Source: Chlamydiota bacterium
GTDB taxonomy: Bacteria; Chlamydiota; Chlamydiia; Chlamydiales; Parachlamydiaceae
Length of the DNA stretch: 64,000 nucleotides
Assembly: GCA_013288825.1 (NCBI GenBank)
Contig: JABDBC010000003.1
Location: 1-64,000 of the forward strand
Reading direction: 5' to 3'
In this document: positions 16,373 through 24,416 of the stretch, piece by piece
Position numbering within the stretch: position 1 is the first letter of the stretch
Layout of the letters: each line of letters starts with the position of its first letter
Notes under the pieces: model-generated
The model's database searches: none
What the model saw: the letters and a program-made list of their open reading frames with translations, nothing else
Told to the model about the DNA's origin: nothing
Program-made: the position numbers and the translations under genes

Positions 16373-17416
16373 ATGTTGTTTCTAAAATACGTAGTGTTTT
16401 TATTTGTTATTGCTTCCTCAATACTTTGCGCAGAAGATTTTCCGAAATATAGAATGGTCGATTTGGGTTTGTTTGGAACAGATCAGAGTTCTGCAATTGC
16501 AATCAATGAAAATGGACAAGTTTTAGGAACTTGTAAAGAAGGTGCTTGTAATTTTATTTTTCTTTGGGATGCACTTACTGGTCTTAAATTAATCGATCTA
16601 CCTGATGATTATAGATCATGGGAATTGAAATTAAATAACAAATGTCAAATAGTTGGCACAAGTTATTCAGAGTTTATTTATAGAGTTTTTCTTTGGGATC
16701 CCAGTTTAGGTTTTTGGGAACTTGAATCTTCAAAAAATTCAATAGAAGTAGCAGCTTTTAATGATATGGGGCAAGTTTTAGAGCAGGTGGGAGACCAAAT
16801 ATTTCTTTTGGATCATGGGAAAAAGACTAATTTAACAGTTCTTTTTAAAGAACAGGTACCAGGAAATTGGAGCTCATTTCACGCTGTTTCTCTAAATAAT
16901 CATGGTCATGTGGCTTTTAATGCATATAAATCAAATGCTAGTGAATACGATACCTTTGGTCAAAGATCCTTTTTATGGAAAGATGGCCAGTTCAAAATGA
17001 TTATGCCAGAGAAAGGCTGGGAGACATCGACACAAGTGGGATGCTTGGATGATGAAGGAAACATAATTGTAAATCTTTACCACCCTCAAAGAGGTGGTAA
17101 TCATAGCCAATACTTTATTAGTCAATCGAGAAATATTTCTACGGAATGTCAAGGGTGTGAACTTATAAGAAATGGCCTTCCTGTTGGAAGAGATTGTATA
17201 CCTGGGAAATTAAAAAAAGATAGCCAAGGAAAATGGTATTTTTCCAAAGGCCTTCAAATTAAAAAATTATTTATAGAGGAATTTCCCTATTATAATGTCT
17301 CTAATACCACAGAAGTAAGAGATCAAAATTCCAAAGGCCATGTGATAGGGCACATTGGTACAATGTTTCCAGGGGATCATGCCTTTTTAGCGATTCCAGA
17401 AACACAAAATGAATAA
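16373..17416 (+). CDS. Secreted HAF-repeat protein
   Basis: The 347-residue product has an N-terminal signal peptide (LFLKYVVFLFVIASSILCA) and then repeated HAF-type units, AIAINENGQVLGT with FLWD, LNNKCQIVGT with VFLWD, FNDMGQVLE with IFLLD, and SLNNHGHVAF with SFLWKDGQF. These beta-propeller-like repeats are common in extracellular proteins of unknown function in chlamydiae, Legionella and others. It is probably exported to the periplasm or beyond. It lies between the satellite array and the replication operon, convergent with the pGP2-D-like gene. Promoter elements are visible upstream. The biological role cannot be read from the sequence. Confidence 0.7.
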   Translation: MLFLKYVVFLFVIASSILCAEDFPKYRMVDLGLFGTDQSSAIAINENGQVLGTCKEGACNFIFLWDALTGLKLIDLPDDYRSWELKLNNKCQIVGTSYSEFIYRVFLWDPSLGFWELESSKNSIEVAAFNDMGQVLEQVGDQIFLLDHGKKTNLTVLFKEQVPGNWSSFHAVSLNNHGHVAFNAYKSNASEYDTFGQRSFLWKDGQFKMIMPEKGWETSTQVGCLDDEGNIIVNLYHPQRGGNHSQYFISQSRNISTECQGCELIRNGLPVGRDCIPGKLKKDSQGKWYFSKGLQIKKLFIEEFPYYNVSNTTEVRDQNSKGHVIGHIGTMFPGDHAFLAIPETQNE

Positions 17417-17450
17417 GGATGTGACTCTCTAATGAAAAAAATTGCCTGCA

Positions 17451-18794
17451 TTAACAAAAATCCGGATTGATTTCCAAAAGATATTGAGTTTGCATTTTTT
17501 TCCCAATAGACTCTTCAAACGATTTAAGGAGGCCCATTTTTTGACAAATATCGAAAGATTTCAATAGTTTAACAGTTAGCCTTGTTTTACGTCCCTCTTT
17601 GCGCATTCTACTTAAACGCAAAACATCTATTAGTGTTTCTTCGTCTCGTAAAATAGAGCATCTTCCTGATTGTTTCTCTCTTAAGAGTAAGTCTTTCAAT
17701 AATAGGGTGCATTGTGATATGCGTTTACTGCCAGCCGCACGTGAAAGGCGAAGATGAAGATCTTCTGGGAATTCTATATAACGTTCACGTATATTGTTAC
17801 TAAATAATGGGCTGAATTTGAATAAGAAATTACAGTTTTTTCGTTCTATTAATTTTGTATCTGCATTAAATGTTTGAATTTCAGATTCGGTGAGATCTTT
17901 ATTTCTAATGAATAATTTAAACAACGATTGATATGTTCTCAGTTGTTGAAATTTTCCATTACCTTGAGGGATAGAAAGAGATACCATGAAGTTTTTTTTG
18001 GCTAACCCTTCAAGTACGCTGAGCACATGTTTACAGCCATCTCCAGAATAATTTTCTTTTCCGTAATAGGTAGAGTAGAGTTCATGAGGTGAAATAGACA
18101 ATCTTGCTGTTGCCAATTCAACAGACTTTTGTTGAATTGGCTGAGTCCCCTTATTGTCTACAATGAGCCCTTGAATTTTAACATTTCCACGAGTTTGGTT
18201 CCCCATATAATAATTTTCAGAATTTTGGTTCCATCTTTCGCCTTTTCGGGCCAGAAGAACACTCAACGTGTGAACTAATCTTTCTTCCGCTACATCAAGT
18301 TCTATGCTTGTTTGGATGTTCTTTAAATGTTCTGTCTCAGCTGCTGCCTCTCTTTTTTCTAGGAAATCAAATATGGTACTCTGATTTGTGTCTGTTGTTG
18401 GGGTTAATTTGTTGTCGATCAAGTCTCTTGATTGTCTAATATTTCCTACATGTGCTGGTGTGATAAGGTTGTCTATTTCTTCTCCACGATCGAGAAGAAA
18501 CTCCAAAAATTCCTTCTCTTCGTTGAGTGGCTTTTCACCATCCTTTTTTATTAATGCAAGAACTTCTTCAGCTGTGGCTCCGTCACGTATACGCTGTCTA
18601 AAATGGTCCAATTCTTCGATAGTTTTCTTAATTTTTTTTAAACCTTTTTTTCCTGCATTTGAACGAGATTTATGCGATAGGACAAGACTAAGGTCTTCTT
18701 CTGCAATGGGCCATATCTGAGCATCAGCAATATTAGGGAATTCTTTTTGCTTAGTAGATTTATCGTCTGATAATACGTTTCTTTTGTTTACCAT
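17451..18794 (-). CDS. pGP2-D-like plasmid replication protein
   Basis: The 447-residue basic protein lacks a clear catalytic motif. Position identifies it best: it is the last gene of a minus-strand operon after ParA, a pGP6-D-like protein and DnaB, as pGP2-D follows the pGP1-D helicase in the chlamydial plasmid. It starts 12 bases after the dnaB stop with an AGGGGA ribosome site. The N-terminal third is rich in charged helices (KKGLKKIKKTIEELDHFRQR); the C-terminal part (ISQCTLLLKDLLLREKQSGR, and a helix-turn-helix-like LIDVLRLSRMRKEGRKTRLT) could bind DNA. I infer an initiator or regulator of replication, perhaps recognising the 22-bp iterons 3.7 kb away. The homology itself needs a profile search. 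Confidence 0.6.
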   Translation of the reverse strand: MVNKRNVLSDDKSTKQKEFPNIADAQIWPIAEEDLSLVLSHKSRSNAGKKGLKKIKKTIEELDHFRQRIRDGATAEEVLALIKKDGEKPLNEEKEFLEFLLDRGEEIDNLITPAHVGNIRQSRDLIDNKLTPTTDTNQSTIFDFLEKREAAAETEHLKNIQTSIELDVAEERLVHTLSVLLARKGERWNQNSENYYMGNQTRGNVKIQGLIVDNKGTQPIQQKSVELATARLSISPHELYSTYYGKENYSGDGCKHVLSVLEGLAKKNFMVSLSIPQGNGKFQQLRTYQSLFKLFIRNKDLTESEIQTFNADTKLIERKNCNFLFKFSPLFSNNIRERYIEFPEDLHLRLSRAAGSKRISQCTLLLKDLLLREKQSGRCSILRDEETLIDVLRLSRMRKEGRKTRLTVKLLKSFDICQKMGLLKSFEESIGKKMQTQYLLEINPDFC

Positions 18795-18806
18795 ACTCTT
18801 TTTCCC

Positions 18807-20216
18807 CTAAAAATCATTGTTGCTGGCATTAAATATAATTTCCTGTGACGACTGATGGGACAAGTTAGCAAATCTGGCATTTTCTTGCTGGAACGATAAA
18901 TGAGCGGTTCCCGTGGGGCCATGCCGATTCTTTGCTACGATTACTTCAGCTTTACCAGGGCTATCGCCTTTATTGTAATAATCTCGTCGGTACAAAAAGA
19001 CAACTGCATCAGCATCTTGTTCAATTTGGCCGCTATCTCGGAGATCAGACATTAATGGACGTTTTTCAGTCCGTTCTTCCACCTTACGGGATAGCTGAGC
19101 AATACAAACTACAGGTATTTGAAGTTCCATTGCTAATAATTTCAGACGTCTTGATATTTCTGCAACCTCATATTGACGACTATCCCCTCCCCCATCCACT
19201 TCAAGCAGTTGTAGGTAGTCAACCACCATTAAGCCGATTTGTTCCTTTTCTCTCAACTGTCTTGCTTTTGCAATGATTGTCGATATCGTTGCAGAAGCTT
19301 GGTCGTAAATGTAAAAAGGAGCTGATCTTATAGTACAAATAGTATTTTCTATTTTTCTTAATTCCGAATCAGTGATTGCCCCAGATTTCATTTTTGTAAC
19401 TGGTACACCTGATTGCGAAGAGATGATTTTTTCTGCTAATTGATCTGCACCCATTTCCAAGGAGAAAATAGCCACAGGGATCTTTTGATTAAAGCATACA
19501 TATTCGGCAATATTCAGGGCAAAGGTCGTTTTTCCCATTGATGGTCTACCGGCTATGACCGTAAGATGAGTGTTTTCAAGGAGCGTTGCCAGGGCATCTA
19601 AATCTATAAATCCAGTGGGAATTCCTGTTGAAAATTGCTTGCCAGTTTCCCTATAGAATTTCTGGCGTTCAATAAGACGTTCGAGAAGAGGTGTTGTATC
19701 TGTCTTTGAATTGACTCCATCTAACACTGAACCCAAAGATACTCTGTCATTGGAAACGTACTGTTTTGATAGTGTAGTTAAGTGCTGCTGGTACTTCTCA
19801 CTTAGGACAAACGGATCTTGTTTTGATTTTAAGAGTTCTTCACAAAAGGTTCTTGAAAGTTGAATTTGATGCCTTGCAAAAGCATGTGTTCGTATACTTT
19901 TGCAGTATTCTTCAACATGAGTAGATGTGCCTGCATACTGGACTAAGGTGATTATGTATTCTGTACCCCCTACTTCCTTTAGCTTGTCATTACTTTTAAG
20001 ATCCTCACAAGCAAGGTGAACATCAGCTGGCTTGCCTTTTTTATGAAGGTTTTTAAGTGTTTGATAGATGAACTGATGCTCCTTAATGTAAAAGTCTGAT
20101 AATGCTAACTGCTCAGTACCTATCTTAAGTGCCAGCGGAGAACTTAACATGGACCCTAACACCATCATTTCTGCTTCCTTTGAATGTGGGATAGTTCTTA
20201 CTTTTTCTTCTGCCAT
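18807..20216 (-). CDS. dnaB: Replicative DNA helicase DnaB (pGP1-D-like)
   Basis: The 469-residue protein has the usual DnaB layout: an N-terminal DnaG-interaction domain (SKEAEMMVLGSMLSSPLAL) and a RecA-like motor with Walker A GRPSMGKT at 223-230, Walker B LMVVDYLQLL near 330-340, and the downstream motif SDLRDSGQIEQDADAVVFLY. Length matches chromosomal DnaB. In chlamydial plasmids this is pGP1-D, which unwinds the plasmid during replication. It is transcribed with the pGP2-D-like gene downstream. A five-codon frame with the same first four codons (MAEEN, 20401-20418) lies 200 bases upstream, suggesting that its start was duplicated. Confidence 0.93.
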   Translation of the reverse strand: MAEEKVRTIPHSKEAEMMVLGSMLSSPLALKIGTEQLALSDFYIKEHQFIYQTLKNLHKKGKPADVHLACEDLKSNDKLKEVGGTEYIITLVQYAGTSTHVEEYCKSIRTHAFARHQIQLSRTFCEELLKSKQDPFVLSEKYQQHLTTLSKQYVSNDRVSLGSVLDGVNSKTDTTPLLERLIERQKFYRETGKQFSTGIPTGFIDLDALATLLENTHLTVIAGRPSMGKTTFALNIAEYVCFNQKIPVAIFSLEMGADQLAEKIISSQSGVPVTKMKSGAITDSELRKIENTICTIRSAPFYIYDQASATISTIIAKARQLREKEQIGLMVVDYLQLLEVDGGGDSRQYEVAEISRRLKLLAMELQIPVVCIAQLSRKVEERTEKRPLMSDLRDSGQIEQDADAVVFLYRRDYYNKGDSPGKAEVIVAKNRHGPTGTAHLSFQQENARFANLSHQSSQEIIFNASNNDF

Positions 20217-20326
20217 AAAGACCTTGTTCGTTTAGAATTCATTTGGGGCTGTTTTTTTGTTGCATATGTATAGTATTGTTCAAACCTGCTATGGAAGAGT
20301 CAATCATTAACAAATCAAAAACAGAA

Positions 20327-20418
20327 TATCTTGTGCACTAATCTAAGCGTTACCTAGTACATTATCTTGTGCACGATCCTATCAGTTGATATCTGAACTT
20401 CTAGTTTTCTTCTGCCAT
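20327..20418 (-). promoter_or_regulatory. Direct repeats and five-codon minicistron upstream of dnaB
   Basis: TATCTTGTGCAC occurs twice, at 20327-20338 and 20363-20374, 36 bp apart; each ends in the palindrome GTGCAC. Just upstream, on the minus strand, ATGGCAGAAGAAAACTAG (20401-20418) repeats the first codons of dnaB and then stops. The arrangement could be a binding site plus leader peptide, or duplication debris. Confidence 0.4.
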
Positions 20419-20449
20419 AAAAAATCCTAATTTCTTTGGAATTTCTTCG

Positions 20450-20838
20450 CTAGCTCATATATTTTCGTTTTTCTCCCATGCTTTTTTGGAATAGTATAGG
20501 TGATATTTTATCTTTAAGAAGCCCGCTTAAAGCCCTGTTAAGTGCTCCTGAAATATTTTTATAGTCAAGTAGTTCGGCGATTTCTGCTTTAGAAGATTTT
20601 TATTTTTCAGAAGTTCAAGGATACGATCTTTAAGAGAAATAGCACTTTGAGGTGTTGGTAATAGCTTTGATGTATGCATGGCGGATAAGGGCACAGAAGT
20701 TAATTCTAATCCTCCAGAACCATTCAACAAAGCGCAGACAGTTTTTGCGACTTCTGTACGTTGGTCAGTAGATCGTTTAAATTCTAAACGTTCTGATTCT
20801 ACCTGGAATATGATTTTTTTCAGTTCTTCTAAATTCAT
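20450..20838 (-). pseudogene. Remnant of an AlbA_2/Schlafen-type gene
   Basis: The start encodes the AlbA_2 signature VESERLEFKRSTDQRTEVAK followed by LLNGSGG. The middle of the protein is missing, and the frame then jumps to a winged-helix-like tail. A frameshift near 20590 moves the tail (AEIAELLDYKNISGALNRAL) to another frame that ends at 20450. The intact relatives at 3772 and 32153 are 545 and 461 residues, so most of this gene has been deleted. Its ATG lies one base beyond the stop of the upstream ParB-like gene, so it would have been translated in the same operon. Confidence 0.65.
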
Positions 20839-20839
20839 A

Positions 20840-21340
20840 TTACTGAGTTTGCTCTTCTTCCATTTTGATTAGCCACTGAATTGCCTCGCAGATCATTTCA
20901 GATTTTTCAGTTTTGCGTCCTTGCAGCATGCGATTTGCATAAAGGTCGTTGAAGGCTTTGTAAATGTCCTCAGTTAGATTGAAGGTCATTTTATAAGTTG
21001 GGATTTTTTGGATTTGTTGTTTTGTAGTCGGATATACAGCTGTTTGTCGGATATTTTGAGGCTCTTGTTTTATCTCTGGATTGGTTTCCAGCTTTCCAGA
21101 TTGATGGGTTATTGTTTGGCCAACTTTGTAACTATGTGGTTGTACCAATTCCTGGAAAGATGGATTGCCAGTTGGGTGGGAATCTGGATTGTTTTGTAGA
21201 TGAATTTTTTCTGGCTGGTTGACTGGTATTATTTCTGGGTTTCCATCTTTCTGGTTGTCCAGCTTCCCAACTGGTTGGAAATCATACATTTCATCAATAG
21301 ACAGCTTTGCTTTTTTCTTGATTTCATGTAGTCCTGACAT
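20840..21340 (-). CDS. ParA partner, ribbon-helix-helix-like protein (pGP6-D-like position)
   Basis: The 166-residue protein overlaps the 3' end of parA and is probably its DNA-binding partner. Residues 115-160 (YKMTFNLTEDIYKAFNDLYA, then KTEKSEMICEAIQWLIKME) have the strand-helix-helix pattern of ribbon-helix-helix centromere-binding proteins. Residues 20-110 are low complexity, rich in Pro, Asn and Gln, with repeated phrases such as VGKLDNQKDGNPEI and SGKLETNPEI. At DNA level those phrases contain the same TCCAG/CTGGA words that recur upstream of parA, so binding sites may lie inside the gene. Chlamydial plasmids have pGP6-D at this place; sequence homology to it is not established here. 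Confidence 0.65.
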   Translation of the reverse strand: MSGLHEIKKKAKLSIDEMYDFQPVGKLDNQKDGNPEIIPVNQPEKIHLQNNPDSHPTGNPSFQELVQPHSYKVGQTITHQSGKLETNPEIKQEPQNIRQTAVYPTTKQQIQKIPTYKMTFNLTEDIYKAFNDLYANRMLQGRKTEKSEMICEAIQWLIKMEEEQTQ

Positions 21341-22106
21341 AACTTAACCTCTCTTCTAGTTCTTTTGTAAATTCACGGTAAGCGATTGCACTTGAGCTGG
21401 CAGGTGCAAAATCGAAAATAGATTTAGCTGCCTCTTGAGATTCCTTTAGTTTAACATTTTCAGGGATGCGCGCGTTGAAGACTTTATCGCCAAACAATTC
21501 ATTGATTGCATCAAAGATGCGCTTTGAATGTTTTGTGGATACTTTAAAGAATGTAAAGAGGACTCCTAAAATTTCTGCTCGGTGGTTAACAAGTTGACCG
21601 ACTTTTTTATTTGTACGATTAATCGTATCCATAAAATTTTGCATGCCTGCCAGATTAAAATAGTCAAGGGCAACAGGTAGGATGATACTATCGGCGGCAA
21701 GAACAGCATTAGTGAGCAGTGTGCCAAAGGTGGGCGAAGTATCTATGATGATGTAGTCATAGTTAATATCAATGAGCTTAGAGCGTAGAGCAAACTCTTT
21801 AGCTTGTATTTGAGCCAGTTTTACGTCAGCCACGGCCAACGAAACATCAGCAGGGAGAATGTGCAATCCTTCAATGTAGGTGTCCTGTACGACATCCTTG
21901 ACAGTGCAATCCTCTTGACAGAGCAGCTCAGCGACTGTTTGACGATTTTCTGTCTTGATTCCTAGGCCTATTGTAGAGTTCCCTTGTGGATCGAGATCTA
22001 CTAGTAAGACTTTTCTTCCTTCATAGGCTAAACCTGCCGCAAGGTTAATGCTAGAGGTCGTTTTCCCGCATCCTCCCTTCTGATTGGCGATTGCTATTTT
22101 GAACAT
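21324..22106 (-). CDS. parA: ParA-family plasmid partition ATPase (pGP5-D-like)
   Basis: The 260-residue protein carries the deviant Walker A box KGGCGKTT at residues 10-17, the Walker A' VDLDPQGN near 41-48, and Walker B IIIDTSPTFG near 119-128. It lacks the N-terminal helix-turn-helix of larger ParAs, as expected for a small ParA paired with an RHH-type partner. It would bind nucleoid DNA with ATP and move plasmid copies apart. It is the first gene of the replication operon and overlaps the downstream partner gene by 17 bases. A repeat-rich candidate centromere lies directly upstream. Confidence 0.92.
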   Translation of the reverse strand: MFKIAIANQKGGCGKTTSSINLAAGLAYEGRKVLLVDLDPQGNSTIGLGIKTENRQTVAELLCQEDCTVKDVVQDTYIEGLHILPADVSLAVADVKLAQIQAKEFALRSKLIDINYDYIIIDTSPTFGTLLTNAVLAADSIILPVALDYFNLAGMQNFMDTINRTNKKVGQLVNHRAEILGVLFTFFKVSTKHSKRIFDAINELFGDKVFNARIPENVKLKESQEAAKSIFDFAPASSSAIAYREFTKELEERLSYVRTT

Positions 22107-22189
22107 GTATGAAGTCCTTGGTTTAATGGGTGTCCATAAGCCAACAATCTAATCAAGTCGTCTATTTAAGTAAATAGTTTGGATGGTAA

Positions 22190-22640
22190 GTTGGAAAATA
22201 ACCAATAAAACAAGTTGGCTGGACATCTGGATGTGTGGGTATCCAATAAGAAAATAAAATTGAGTGTAGGGAATACAATAATCCAGATGGAGGTCTGGTT
22301 GGGCATAACAATGGGAAATAATCAATAAAACAATCCAACTGGACATCCAAATGGGTTGTTGTAAAGAAAGAAAATAATTAATATGGAAATCCAGAAATCC
22401 ATAAACCCAACCAACTGGAATTTAGGTTGTTGTATTTATCCATCTGGTTGACGATTAAGGCAACATCAAGCTCCAGCCTTCTAATTTGAGCTTTTTTTTG
22501 GAATATGGGTGGATGTCCAGTTGTATGGGTGGATGGAAAGAAAATAATTAATAAAGATGTCTGGATTGGTGGATGTATGGATATCCAGAAAAAATATAAA
22601 TAGTATTGGTGGGAAACCAGGTGTCCAGAAATCCAGATAG
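22190..22640. repeat. Candidate parS/centromere: TGGAYRTCCA-type repeats
   Basis: Imperfect palindromes related to CTGGATATCCAG are packed upstream of parA: CTGGACATCTGG (22219-22230), ACTGGACATCCAA (22339-22350), TGGATGTCCAG (22510-22520), TGGATATCCAG (22578-22588), plus half sites such as TCCAGATGGA and GTGTCCAG. They are separated by a second repeated word, GAAAATAAYYAATAAA or AAGAAAATAATTAATA (near 22193, 22314, 22370, 22541). No gene is present in this approximately 580-bp region. This arrangement fits a centromere bound by the ParA partner. Confidence 0.65.
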
Positions 22641-22837
22641 TTATGCGATGACATCCGCCACATTCTCCCGTTATCATTCCCAATCAATTAATGAATGACT
22701 CACAATGACTATTGTAGTTGTATCACTAATCTTGAACACAACTACCTCCTGGAGATAATCCCAGACCATGTGTCTCAGCGAACATCCAGTCAGACATATT
22801 AGCTCGATCCAGCTTAAAGGTCTGTGTTATAGCTATA

Positions 22838-22872
22838 TTGCGTATTCCACTCAAACCGATCACCCATTCCAT
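22838..22872 (-). repeat. Dispersed repeat copy (minus orientation)
   Basis: Read on the minus strand, GATCGGTTTGAGTGGAATAC closely matches 14319-14338 (GATCGGATTGAGTGGAATAT), and the flanking GGAATG-GTGATCGG word matches the copies near 11219 and 14270. Confidence 0.45.
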
Positions 22873-22997
22873 TTTAAAGCATATATGGCGGGCCTTTGCC
22901 AAAGGTTTTCGAGCAGTTACAGATTTTCGTGATTGCTGATACAGCTAATGTCATTTACAAATTTTTCTTGATTTCACAAATTTTATATGATATTTAT

Positions 22998-23028
22998 AAG
23001 TTCCGATAAGTGAACGTTATCGGAAGTT
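22998..23028 (+). promoter_or_regulatory. Inverted repeat before recombinase gene: crossover site or operator
   Basis: TTCCGATAA (23001-23009) and TTATCGGAA (23017-23025) form a perfect 9-bp inverted repeat with a 7-base spacer, extended outwards with one mismatch. Arm and spacer sizes resemble core sites of tyrosine recombinases, and the site lies 18 bases before the recombinase start. A regulator operator is equally possible. Confidence 0.4.
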
Positions 23029-23043
23029 AAAGGAAAGAACCAA

Positions 23044-24111
23044 ATGGAAAACAAGTTATCGGTCGTTACCACGAATGTTCCAAGCGACAACCAATTTGAT
23101 TCACCACATTATGAAAATTCATTTACCGCTCACGCTAAGGCTGCAAACACAGTTAATGCATATCTGTCAGATTGGGAAGATTTTTGCCTATGGTGTAATC
23201 AAAACAACTGTCGATACCTTCCAGCGGACCCAAAAAAAGTTGCAGATTATTTAGAGGATAGGGCTACAAATACATGGTGGGGTATTTCTGGACAAAATCG
23301 GCAAATGAAAGAGAAAAGACCATTGAAATGGTCGAGCTTATTGAGAAGACTTACAACGATTAGCAAAATGCATCACTATCAGGGAATGCCATTCAAGCGC
23401 AAGCATCCAGCGATAGAAAAAACCTTAAGCGGCATAAAGCGAGTGTTTAGCGAAAAACAGCCTCATCGCATCGTTGAAATAAGAAAGGACCCTCTTTGTA
23501 TTGAAGAGATCCGTGCGATGGTGGAATCTCTACCAAATACGCTCACTGGTATGCGTGACCGTGCTTTATTGCTAATTGGCTTCTCAGGTGCTTTTAGACG
23601 TTCTGAAATTGTTAAGATATGTATAGAAGACCTGACATTCTGTAAGGAAGGCATCTTGGTGTTCTTACCATGGTCCAAAACGGGTTCTAGGAAAGTCCCA
23701 ATACCATATGGATCTAGCCATGCGACATGTCCTGTGAGAGCATTACAAGAATGGATACAAGCTTCTTGTATTACCCAAGGGGCTGTTTTTCGTGCAATCA
23801 ACAAGCATGGGCATATTCGAGCTACGGGACTATCAGATAAAAGCGTTGTGCTGATTATTAAGCGGAATGATTACCTTAAGCGGATGCTAATTGATGCTTT
23901 GGACTTAAAAAAAATGGATCCGACCATTTCTGTTCCAAACTATGGAGGACATAGCCTGCGGGCAGGATTTGTTACAACGGCTATTTTGAATGGTGTGCCA
24001 GAGTATTCGATCATGAAGCAAACAGATCACAAGAAAAGTGACACTGTTAAAAAATACATACGTGAAACTCTAAAATGGAAGGATAACGCTGCAACTAAAC
24101 TGGGGCTCTGA
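23044..24111 (+). CDS. Tyrosine recombinase (pGP7/8-D-like integrase)
   Basis: The 355-residue protein has an N-terminal SAM-like core-binding domain (NTVNAYLSDWEDFCLWCNQN) and a C-terminal catalytic domain. It retains the catalytic arginine in GFSGAFRRSEIVKI, the HxxR box GGHSLRAGF, a later histidine in KQTDHKKSD, and the nucleophile tyrosine in TVKKYIRET. It should be active. Chlamydial plasmids carry two such integrases (pGP7-D, pGP8-D). The start has an AAAGGAAAG ribosome site, and an inverted repeat sits just upstream. Three broken copies or relatives occur downstream (31303, 33741 and 61030), the first two in the same orientation, enclosing the lanthipeptide cluster and an AlbA_2 gene. 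Confidence 0.92.
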   Translation: MENKLSVVTTNVPSDNQFDSPHYENSFTAHAKAANTVNAYLSDWEDFCLWCNQNNCRYLPADPKKVADYLEDRATNTWWGISGQNRQMKEKRPLKWSSLLRRLTTISKMHHYQGMPFKRKHPAIEKTLSGIKRVFSEKQPHRIVEIRKDPLCIEEIRAMVESLPNTLTGMRDRALLLIGFSGAFRRSEIVKICIEDLTFCKEGILVFLPWSKTGSRKVPIPYGSSHATCPVRALQEWIQASCITQGAVFRAINKHGHIRATGLSDKSVVLIIKRNDYLKRMLIDALDLKKMDPTISVPNYGGHSLRAGFVTTAILNGVPEYSIMKQTDHKKSDTVKKYIRETLKWKDNAATKLGL

Positions 24112-24416
24112 CATAAGGCAGCGGTTTTACAGAGGGTCGTTCAAAGATTTCGTAAGTTTCTGACTCGTGTAATTAAAAAAAATTACTAGTTTACACAAAA
24201 AGATAGACGAAACAATACAATAAAATGTCATTAATGACTGAACAATATATTTATTAACTTTCTTTAATTTGCTCATGAAATATTTTAAGTTTTTGAGATT
24301 ATAATGCCATGACAAATTTACACGAATACCGCATTAAAACCACTAACATTTAAACATTTTAATTCAAGTTTAACAATTCAAATATTAAATTTCTAGATAT
24401 GAGTGTTGCATATGAT
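24112..24416. other. Intergenic region, nothing recognised
   Basis: About 305 AT-rich bases between the ends of the convergent recombinase and lanC genes. I see no gene and no convincing terminator for either. Confidence 0.4.

Noticed and set aside
22149-22687. Overlapping minus-strand open frames upstream of parA
   Set aside because: They are translations of the TGGA/TCCA repeat region, low complexity, without starts; the region is better explained as a binding-site array.
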